Below, piece after piece: positions 55,415 to 64,000 of a DNA stretch of 64,000 bases. The notes beneath the pieces were generated by a model. The model did no database searches and was not told the origin of the DNA. It worked only from the letters and a program-made list of their open reading frames with translations. This DNA comes from Mucidula mucida (taxonomy: Eukaryota > Basidiomycota > Agaricomycetes > Agaricales > Physalacriaceae), in the NCBI GenBank assembly GCA_015501055.1, contig JADNYV010000008.1:186001-250000 (forward strand). Direction: 5' to 3'. The stretch's first letter is position 1; each line of letters opens with the position of its first letter. The position numbers and the translations under genes are program-made.

Positions 55415-57284
55415 CTAAACACTGGTAAATCCATGCTGGTAATGGAACGTGTAGCCGATAACTCTGAAAGTCGAAAGCCGTTGGTGGGTGGCGATATTCG
55501 TTTCCCTCATATCCAGCGCTTCGCACAGCTGATGCGGGTCCAACCGCTGTAGGTCCTCAAGCGTTCTCTTAGCCTCAGCCACAAGCGCCTGTACACGGTA
55601 ACAGTCAACGCCAATGAGACAATACAGCACTTCGTTAATCCCATGTAGCGCAACCTTTGCCCCTCCTGGCAGTCGGGCAATGATTCGCAACATCATCCCA
55701 AAGTTCGGAGTATACTGAGAGGTTTGGAAAAGGCAGATCTTTGTGTCGGTTACAATGATAGCATCGACACCAGTGAAATTGAGTGATTCGGGCTGGAGGT
55801 AGAGCGGGCGATCGTCAATGCGCTCAGGTCGAGAAACAAAGTTCGTAGCTTTGCCAACCAACTGTAATGTTCCGACGATGTGCTCAGTGCCGAAAACGGC
55901 TGGGAGCTGCACGATATGACGGATGAGTGTGTGGTGCATCATCGCTTCCAGCAGCTTCCCAGCTACTGAGCGGGTGGTGTGGATGCTAATAGCAGCAGGC
56001 AGCTGGCCTTGTAACCGCTCGAGGTGGCCCTGCGCGAGCTCGAACATCTTGTGGGCGATGTGAACAGAAAGGTACTCGGCACGATAGTCCGTCCGTTGGA
56101 ACGAAACTCGACCAGATACGCCGTCGAATACGGCCAGAGGTTGGATCAGAAAAACCCGCTCGCCGTCACCATTCAGGAGGCCGGAACCAAAGATGTTGCC
56201 GGCAAGAGCATTCTGGATGTATTTGTCGGGGGACGGGGGAGGTGGAGCGTCGAAAAGGCTCCTCGCAATTGGTCCTCCGGTATCAAACCTCCTCTTGATA
56301 GCTTCACGAGTCATCCCAAATCGTTCCCTGTTATTTTACACTGTCAGTATGGATGGAATTCATAGAAGAGACAAGGACGAGCGTTGCAGCGGCGATCTCT
56401 TTATTGGTCCATGCCTTCATGAACCACCTTTGCGCACCAAAGTATTTCAAGAAACGTTTCATGGTGGGCTTCGTGGGGAGGAAGTCCATACAACGCAACG
56501 GGCGGTTTTGAGTATCGAAGGTGGGTGCCAATCTCCCTCACCAACATCAATGAGTCCCAGCTGTCCTTAAGAGCCTCGCGTATCGCGCCATTCGGCAGGA
56601 GTTCGCCGCCGTAAATTGAACCCCAATAGCTGAGAAGAAATACGCGACATCGGGGGAGGGGATGAAAAGCACGGGCTGTCCAGATGCGAGCAGGTAGAAT
56701 AGAATGTAATACGCCCCAAACGTTTTGCCTGTACCGACGCATGAGCAGGAACTCAGAGCCAGAGAGAGCCTACCAATCCCGGACTGGCCGGTGACGAAAA
56801 AGCGAACCAGCCATTGATTGTCGAGGGTGTTACCTCGATTCCGAAGGCAGGAAATCGCATGCTCCATGAACAAAGGGTATTCGTCCCTCACTATCATGGT
56901 CGCTCGGTCGCCATGAAGGACTACTTCGTTGTGCAGTTCCTCAAAGACCAGGACCGAATGGGTTTTCAAATTAATGAAGGGGGCGGGTTCGTTCTTGTCA
57001 CCGCATTGAGCTTCGTCGCCTTCCTCATCCAAAGAATCAATATCCATCGAGCTCTCCTCCGTCGGATTACTACCGAGCCATTCATCGTCCGTCGACAGAG
57101 TTTCTATAAACTTGCGGAGGGCGGGAGGCTCGCCCACCGAGGCCTCTAAGAAGCGAATGTTGTCGTGGGGCCACAGTGCGTTGTAGAAAGCTTGCGTAGA
57201 TTTGTCACCCCATTCAAATCCAGGGAGAGGATCAGCAGTCGTGGTTAACGTATTGCCTGAAGCCATGATTGAAGATGATGGCAC
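55415..57284 (-). CDS. P-loop NTPase of the Crinkler/RHS-like fungal type
   Basis: The N-terminus is acidic and disordered (SSMDIDSLDEEGDEAQ). The P-loop is GQSGIGKT, with an intron (about 56705-56767) splitting the codon of its second conserved Gly; it follows WLVRFFVTGQ. After it: FGAYYILFYLLASGQPVLFI, SPDVAYFF. Further on: DTQNRPLRCMDFLPTKPTMK, AQRWFMKAWTNKEIAAA (a region typical of Crinkler-type ATPase modules), then after an intron MTREAIKRRFDTGGPIARSL, PDKYIQNALAGNIFG, and a C-terminal domain starting AVFDGVSGRVSFQRTDYRAE with AGKLLEAMMHHTLI and the strand ITDTKICLFQTSQYT. The C-terminal part has an alpha/beta layout and could be nuclease-like, but I cannot name catalytic residues. In fungi such proteins are mostly uncharacterised; an effector role is only suggested by the oomycete family. 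All introns keep frame. Confidence 0.6.
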
Positions 57285-57441
57285 TGACTGAAGCTAAACA
57301 CTAGTCACTGTTTTCAAGCTCCGACAGAGTCTATCAGCCATTTCTTTCACGTGGCTGCGCTTTTCACGCATCTGCAGCTCGCTCAGTCGGTATTAAGTAC
57401 GGTAGTTTGCATGATTAGTATGTATGTAGATGCTCGTCGTG

Positions 57442-60400
57442 TCATAACACCTCTGGAACCTCCCACTCAGTCTGATTCTCGTCCAACTCTGGTAGGGATT
57501 GCATATCTACAATGCAAAAAAGTCAGATCCAAATCCAGCAGAATAGCAAACAGCACATACCAGGACACTCAGTAAAATACTTGCCCATAGCGGTGACAAA
57601 CCGCTCCTGGTATTCGGTCGGAGGCACCACAGTGACCTCTTCGGGTTTCCTCGCCGCGTTGGCTTTGAGGTTGTACTCCAACGTCTTAGCAAACGTATAA
57701 GACCCGATGGTATCCACAATACCGCCAACGATCTCTCCCTTCTCATTATCCACGCCCAGTAAAAGCGAGTAGTCCATGATATTGCTCTTCGCAAGCCACC
57801 CCGCATCAGCGCAAACGGCTGCCTTGAGCAGTGCCTTGGATTTTGGCGCGACAAGCGTCAACGGGCCTTGCAACCACTCCGCATCGAACAAAACACCGGA
57901 CGAAGGCGCCTCCTCGCCTTCCTTCTCCTTCTCCTTCTTCTTGACCTTCCTACCCTGTATGCCTTTCAGGTCGTACATCCTATCCACCTTCCGCCCCCAG
58001 AAGAGGTTCTCCATCACCAACAAATCCACTTTCTCGCCCACCCCAGTATCGAGGTTCCGCACTTCCACAGTGTAGAAGCCCATAAACTTTACCATGCCGC
58101 CCTTCTCTCCTCCATCACGCAGAACCCAGTCAAAGTACCGCGGGCTCATAGCGAGCAGCACCGACAGATCCGCAACGCCCCATTTGCTAACGAGGGTCTT
58201 GACAAGCCATCGCCCATCAGAACTACGCCAGAAGCCACTGGAACTCTTGCCACCTTCAGCCTTGAACGGCACCAGATGTGAGAGAGATTGAACAAAGGAC
58301 GCATGAGATATGGAGCACTTGGAGCGCAGCGTATCAAAGACGACGCATAGTAGATAGTCGAGGAAAACTTCAGCCGTCGTGGATTACTCGGTGGATTAGG
58401 ATAATCGGATGGCATGGGTCCTTGGGATACCGTGAAGTCGTACTTGATGTGCGGCCGAGCCTCCACAGTCGGCCGACCTAGAGGTGATTGCGGGAATAGC
58501 CATCGGTCAATACCGAACGCTGAACGTAAAGTACTCTTCGATGGGGTTGGAGGCGCAAACTCGTCCGGTGTCGACGGAAGACAGGAATCCTTAGGCGGAA
58601 GTTCAGGGCCGATAGTGTCCTCACTACCAGCTTCACTGGCAGCGAAGAAGCTCCCAATGTCCGAATTGATGCTTCCCACTTCTGCTCTGAGACTGTTGAC
58701 TTCAGCTTTGAGAAGGCTACCGCGTTCAGTTCCAAAAGCCCGTCCGTCCATACTGGCATTGCCCCATGAACTGGGTGGTGCACCAGTCCCATTACTCGCC
58801 TCCGAGGCTCTCAAATCCCGTAACTTCATCCCAGGGAGCCGCAAGCTACCTTCACAAAACATGAATTGAAGGTGGCAGTTCGCATGAGAAATATTTACCA
58901 AATTTACTCCCGCGATCCTTCAGTACCTCCAACATTCCAGCCTGTGATGGATTTTCTTTGCGACTGATAACGGCGGAAAATTCGTCATCTCGTCCACTTG
59001 AACTGGTATCGGTTGTTGAAGAAGAGGAAGAAGATAAAGAAGACCCGACGGAACGAAAGGGCGAGAAGAAGCTTGATCCCGACATCTTTGATAACGAAGG
59101 AGATAATAATGGCTCGTTAGCGGACGGTGGCGATGTCAATGCGGCACGGTATTCTGGCGTGCTAGAGGTTCATGATTCAGAGAAGGAACGTCGGTATTGC
59201 ATAAGGCCATACCTCAAGCTAAAGGCGATGATACTACCCCAATCGTCCTCGCGAACGATGACATTACCAGAAGGAGGAACATGTGATGACTTCGACCACC
59301 AGTTGGGCGTTCGAGGCTCCCCTTCTTCCTGTGACGGAAAGTCTATGGGGCCGTGTCTTGCCCATCACTTGGCTGTTTGCCCTTCACGGTGTCCCCACCC
59401 TCCTTTGACTTGGCCTCAGGACCGTCTTTCCGCTTCAGGGTATCCCCAGCCTTCTCCTCGTCAGCTTTATCAACCTTCAGTTCCCCAAGTACACCCTCAA
59501 CATCCCTCGCAGCGCGCAGAAATGCCCTTCGGACACCATTCAATTCTTCATTACTGCATTTCGCAAGTTGAGCATACAAGCCATGCTCAGTGGCATGGAA
59601 TGATTCGCGCAAAACGGGTATGTCAGGCTTTTCGGAATTGGCAGAGAATGAAGACGATGTGGTTGGTGATGGAGGTGATACAGGAAGCTCGTCACTGTCA
59701 TCGACCCACTCACTTGGAAGTCGTGGGAGACGTTTCTTGGGGTGTGCTGCACCTTCGATATACTCCTCAATCTCGTCAAGGCGGAGGCCAACACCCTCCC
59801 ACCAAGCTCTGATCTCGCGGCGGAGGGTAAGCTTTTCCACATCTGGGGGGACTTGATCCAAGGAAGGAGTGGTTGGATTGGGTTGGATACGCGGAGCACA
59901 CAGATTATATACGCGTAGATCTCGCTCGACTGTGAAGTGACCTGTTTGCGATTGCCCACCTTGAATCTAAGGGAGTTTGGATGTGCGTCCAGAAAAGATT
60001 TCATACGGGGCGAGTAGATGACTAGTTCGAGAAACTTGCCGAAGGAAAGAAGCGGGGTTAGGGGATTCGTGGAATGAACGTGGACAACCGGTTCGGATGA
60101 TGGGTCAGAATCCGCGGTGGTAGTGGGATTGTCAGGGGTGAGGGTATTAGCATCAGCTTCTGGTGAGGTTTCCGATGCTAGTGGGAGATTTGTGACCTTG
60201 GCTCGCACTCTGACGCCTGCATGGACCCACTCTCTGTCTACCTCTAAAGTTCGGACCATGGTTTCGAGCCTAATATCTCCTTTACCATAGTATCTGAGTG
60301 TTTCCGTCTTGCACGAGTCAACGAGAACGCATATAGCCTGGTTTTCAGAAAATCTGCAGATGATGTAGTGACCGATGGAAATTCGACACCGGGAGAAGTA

Positions 60401-61058
60401 GACACGGGAAAAGCTTCCGATTCTCGCTGCTGCGAGACCTCTCGGGTAAGGTGGAGCTGGGGTAACAGAGAAACCGTCGGCCACGCGTGTAGCTGCTGGG
60501 ACTGTCAAGCGAGGACCTGGGCGAAGTATAGTCGCGGATGGAGAACGAGCTACCACGGCCTAAAGTCTTCTTGGAGAAGAAACTGAGGATGCTAGATGGC
60601 ATAAAGGTAGCCGTTTACTGCTGTTCATCGTGCCTTCTTCTGGTATTGTCGGCGACGAAGTAATGCTGCCGCTGGATGTAGCTTGGCCTTGGGGTATGCC
60701 ATGGGGACACCACATTCCCTCAGAAAGGTCTCCTCGACAGCAAGACTGCGTTGGTATATAAATCGGAGCAGCACTGGCCGTCGACGGCAATATGGGCTGA
60801 ATATCACTCGAGGCTACATATTTGTTTTCGTCCAATCACGCCGTGATGGATGAACGACTCACTGTCTAACGCCTTCTCTATCTGACCAACGAGACCACCG
60901 TCTTTCTTTCCAATGTCCTCCCAATCATCGTCGGTATGGTCCTCCTCTACGTTTAATATGCCCAGTAACGCCTTGACTACCTTGCGACGATGATGTTTGC
61001 CTTCATTCGATAGGGGATGGGAGAGAGGGATGGCGGGGAGAGGCTTGGAGGCAGACAT
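57442..61058 (-). CDS. PIPK-family phosphoinositide kinase, Fab1-like
   Basis: Lipid kinase, most similar to phosphatidylinositol-3-phosphate 5-kinases. The N-terminus (MSASKPLPAIPLSHPLSNEG) is followed by a divergent, intron-rich segment. Then come a beta-rich region containing AICVLVDSCKTETLRYYGKG, SFGKFLELVIYSPRMKSF (like the Cys-rich region before Fab1 kinase domains), helical KLTLRREIRAWWEGVGLRLD and long Ser-rich linkers. The kinase domain has EGGKSSSGFWRSSDGRWLVK (Lys), MSPRYFDWVLRDGG, MVKFMGFYTVEVRN, DLLVMENLFWGRKVDRMYDL, KGIQGRKV, AGWLAKSNIMDYSLLLGVD (catalytic MDYSLL) and GIVDTIGSYTFAKTLEYNLK (DFG-like IVD). It ends ENQTEWEVPEVL. No FYVE zinc finger or CCT chaperonin-like domain is visible, so it is far shorter than canonical Fab1. 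It may be a divergent short PIPK. Confidence 0.72.
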
Positions 61059-61425
61059 GCCGGCATCGATTGGTCGTCGCTGTTGGATGCCACAGCAGCT
61101 TGGCTGGACGCTGGTCGTTTAATTACTCGTGGCGGATTCCGACAGTGGTGGATGTTAGAGGCCGGTCTCGTGACGTCATGTACCCGCGTCTCCCCCGAAC
61201 GGGTATGATTGATGGCGCTGAAGGGAGTGCCATGTAGAACAAGAACTGCTCTCCATACATGGTCCTCACTACATTGCGAAAGTAGCGCGTCTTCCTCAAG
61301 GCATTCGGTTATGGTGCCGGTTGGGGGCATGGAGGAACCGTAGATCAAGGACTACCGTGATTCCGAATTCTTCCGTGTAAGCCATCCCGATTACGCTTCG
61401 TCAGCGACCTCAACTATCCAATACG
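61059..61425. promoter_or_regulatory. Shared divergent promoter region, PIPK gene / LIP5
   Basis: 367 bp between divergent start codons. No distinct element recognised; assignment is by position. Confidence 0.35.
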
Positions 61426-62770
61426 ATGCTTCTGAATATCGAGAACAGCATTCCGCGCACGGCACGCTGTCCAAACTCGAGCTTTCGCAACGCCCTCTGC
61501 GCGTTCGAATGTTCCGGAGGCTCTCGACGACGGACCCGGTCTGGAGGATTCATCTCGGGGTCGTCTGAACGCGTTGTGCTAGGGAATGTCACCGCGTATG
61601 TTGTTACATATTTCAGCGTTTTGTGCTTTCGCCTGTACAATAATCACAACCAACGTCTTCCGTCCTTCTTAAAGAGACCTATACCTTCAAGCCCGTCTTT
61701 CAAAAAGATCAAGAACGCCCTACGAGGACTAGGCCTACACACCGTTTGCGAGGAAGCCAGATGTCCGAACATCAGTGAGTGCTGGAGTAGCAAAGATGGC
61801 GAGGGACGCAATTCAGCAACTGCGACAATCATGGTGTGTCCGCTCGATCCGAGTCACGAATCAATGTCTCAATACTATGCAGCTCATGGGAGATACATGC
61901 ACTCGTGGCTGTCGGTTCTGTGCAGTCAAGACCTCGCGTGCTCCACCGCTAGACCCACATGAGCCCGAACACACCGCTGAGGCTATCAGCCGCTGGGGTC
62001 TGGGTTATATTGTGTTAACAAATGTAACTTGAGACGGTATGCTAAACCCATGCCATTCTTCATCAAAACGCTTCTCAGTCTTTTCGTGTAGACCTGGTAG
62101 ATGGCGGAGCACATCATTTCGCCGAGACCATTATGAAAATCAAGCAAAAGTGGGTTTAATCTACATTGTAGAATTTGTCTGACCACTACATATATCTACA
62201 GAGCCCCTCACATTCTTGTCGAGGCCTTGACAAGTGATTTCGACGGCTCAATGGAGCACGTTTCTATTGTGGCCAAGTCTGGACTAGACGTGTATGCACA
62301 CAACATCGAGACGGTCAATGAGCTGACGCCATATGTTCGCGATCGTCGATCAACATTTCGACAGAGTATAAAGGTTCTTGAGCAAGCCAAAAAAGATGGT
62401 GTTCGAGTAACCAAGACAAGTATCATGCTCGGACTCGGTGAGACGAAAGAGCAGATTTTAGACGCTCTCCGAGGTAAAATGATTGTCGATCCTGACGCGT
62501 GCTGCTAAGAATCTTTCCATAGAGCTCCGTAAAGCTGACGTCGATGTCGTTACCTTTGGACAGTATGTGCGTCCCACCAGGAGGCATATGAAGGTCGACC
62601 GTTATTTGGATCCCGCTGAGTTTGCAGAGTGGAAACGGATAGCTGAGAGTATGGGTTTCCTTTACGTGGCCAGTGGACCTCTAGTGCGGAGTAGCTACAA
62701 GGTCACTGCTATTCATCCTACAGATGCGCCACAAGCTAACATTCTGAAAGGCTGGCGAATTCTTCATTGA
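61426..62770 (+). CDS. LIP5: Lipoyl synthase, mitochondrial
   Basis: Radical-SAM enzyme inserting sulfur into protein-bound octanoate. The presequence and start are partly out of frame (one-base losses near 61455 and 61545), after which [20 protein letters not shown] and [20 protein letters not shown] (auxiliary cluster cysteines) are clear. After an intron comes [20 protein letters not shown] (the Cys-x3-Cys-x2-Cys cluster), then [20 protein letters not shown]. An in-frame TGA at 62030-62032 stands where an Arg is expected in the conserved VDRDD, beside a short intron. Then [73 protein letters not shown] and, after an intron, [31 protein letters not shown]. All the catalytic motifs are present. 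The TGA may be an error or mark a misjudged splice site. Confidence 0.87.
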
Positions 62771-62972
62771 AAACGTCTTGAGAGGGAAGGGTGCTGAGAA
62801 GCAAAGGGATCGGCTTGTTGCCCAAGCTGTATCATCGACTCCGTCCGATTCACGCAGAATTTTCAAGCTCGTACGTTCAACTATGCCATGATGTCCATTG
62901 TAATTTTCCCCGTCGTGCGTACTGTTTACATTTTCCAAACTTCTCTGATAATACATGTTGGCCTCCGCTCGT
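62771..62972. other. Convergent 3' intergenic region
   Basis: 202 bp between the lipoyl synthase and P450 stop codons, which face each other. Nothing recognisable. Confidence 0.4.
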
Positions 62973-64000
62973 TCAGGATTCTGTGTCGTTCTTATTGTCA
63001 TCTTGTTCTTCAGTCATACGCACCCACAAGCCGCCCTACTGGACCGTGAGCAGTTGTTCAGTCACTGATACTGAGTTACGAACCTTCGCATACATCGTCA
63101 AGTGCATCCCAAACATAATAGTGTCGCTCTTTTTTGTAGATCCTGGAGTCTCATCCTCGGACCACGCTTTCGGGGGGCGAGACTCTGGCAGTTGAGCGTC
63201 CTCGGCAATGCTGAAGGACGAGAAACTCTGGAGGAGGCGTACGAGAAAGTACGAAGCCTCGTTGTAAGCGAACTGTGGCAACACTTAAGTCATGGTCAGA
63301 AGGTTATAAAGAAGCTGACCTGTTGTCCCAAGCAGATCCTAGGGCCAGCATTGAAAGGCATAAATATGAAAGGCCTTGGGACTAGATATTGTTTCACGCG
63401 CTGGTCTAGGAAACGATCCGGATCGAATTCAAGTGCTGCGCCAATGAGCAAAGTGGAGAATGTCATGCACAGAACGCGTTCTAACCTGTAGGACCCCACA
63501 AGTCGATGCGTCGATGTAACCAGAAAAGAGAATAAATGACTCTGCTCTTCGGTCAGTAAGGGGAAAAATATGCAGGACGAACAACGTTACTTGGTAGCTT
63601 TTGGGATGTAGTAAGGTCGTCCATCCTTGTTTGGCAGCGTGGTGGAGACATTGGACGTGCTAGGAACGAGTATCCGTGAGTCGTCTATTTTCGGAGAGTA
63701 CATTAGGTCATTACCGAGCATCAAATGGTCTAGACAACAATGAGAAGCGTAGGACGATAACGAAGTTGAGGTACTCACACAGGTGGATATAGACGAAGAA
63801 CCTCTGTGTTGGGACTCAGTGTCCGAGCAAATGGACGAGAAAAAATCTTCACGAACCATTGAGGAACGCTCTCATATACTTCATATTACGAATGTCATCG
63901 TAGGTCGGTGCCCTGTGTCCAACAACAGATTCGATCTCCTCCCGAAGCTTTCGGGTGACGTCTGGGTTTCTGCTGAGTGCATATACACTGAAAGTGAGAA
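62973..64000 (-). CDS. Cytochrome P450, CYP63-like (5' part off the window)
   Basis: ER-anchored heme monooxygenase; only the C-terminal third is present. From the right edge: a possible intron end near 63988, then [35 protein letters not shown], and after an intron the ExxR helix as EVLRLYPPV. Further exons hold [48 protein letters not shown] and the heme loop [17 protein letters not shown] (Cys ligand). After an intron with the donor directly behind LGQQ comes [20 protein letters not shown]. The end [17 protein letters not shown] joins through a TAG acceptor to [15 protein letters not shown]. Five introns in about 1 kb, all in frame. Members of this group oxidise alkanes, fatty acids or aromatics; the substrate here is unknown. 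Confidence 0.86.

Noticed and set aside
58958..59812. 284-codon plus-strand ORF
   Set aside because: It is antisense to the PIPK gene's Ser-rich linker, has no family resemblance, and overlaps clear minus-strand coding sequence.
61505..61515. GTTCGAATG resembling a tRNA B box
   Set aside because: It lies inside lipoyl synthase coding sequence with no matching A box or cloverleaf. Similar matches near 40604, 44402 and 55218 also lack tRNA structure.

Overview
The window is nuclear DNA of a filamentous basidiomycete, most likely an Agaricomycete. The evidence is the short (about 45-65 nt) mostly GT-AG introns in nearly every gene, the dense two-strand packing, and the gene families present: fungal Egt1, GH29 alpha-fucosidase, CYP63-like P450, AAD-type aldo/keto reductase, F-box proteins and a Crinkler-type P-loop NTPase. 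I count about 20 protein genes or gene remnants and one complete Ty1/copia retrotransposon. No tRNA, rRNA or CRISPR array was recognised.

Layout. 1-4717: alpha-actinin (-, runs off the left edge) divergent from the FACT subunit POB3 (+). 5021-8738: a Ras-association/PH adaptor (-). 8739-11115: gene-poor, with a candidate TA-flanked inverted-repeat element. 11116-20597: a GH29 fucosidase (+) and an aldo/keto reductase (-), convergent, with a 4.9 kb copia element inserted in the 67 bp between their stop codons. 20741-25024: an exported protein (-), an F-box protein (+) whose ATG lies 39 bp from it, and copy A of an unrecognised small family. 25736-32479: DCP1 (-), copy B (+), a DCAF4-like WD protein (+) and an amino-acid-permease-like membrane protein (+). 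33049-36161: the ergothioneine enzyme Egt1. 36479-40371: an unrecognised membrane protein and an O-fucosyltransferase-like glycosyltransferase. 40442-48262: a Ser/Thr kinase whose 3' end is duplicated as a rearranged pseudogene, with a small coiled-coil gene between the copies. 48450-54981: copy C of the small family, mitochondrial glycerol-3-phosphate dehydrogenase with an EF-hand tail, and a second F-box protein. 55415-64000: a Crinkler-type NTPase, a PIPK-family lipid kinase, lipoyl synthase and the 3' part of a P450.

How they fit together. Most genes are unlinked housekeeping functions (actin cross-linking, chromatin, mRNA decapping, lipoate, glycerol respiration, phosphoinositides), and I see no metabolic gene cluster. 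The least explained items are the three-member paralogous family (24280-25024, 28010-28773, 48450-49200), the duplicated kinase tail with an internal micro-inversion, the candidate mariner-type MITE, and the young copia element.

Quality caveat. Several conserved genes (POB3, Egt1, DCAF4-like, LIP5, an F-box gene, copies A and B, the copia RNase H) need one extra base at one or more points to keep frame. Nearly all clear cases are single-base losses without other decay, which looks more like consensus error than gene death. Exon structures below were read by eye from splice consensus and protein-family similarity. Outer CDS coordinates span introns.
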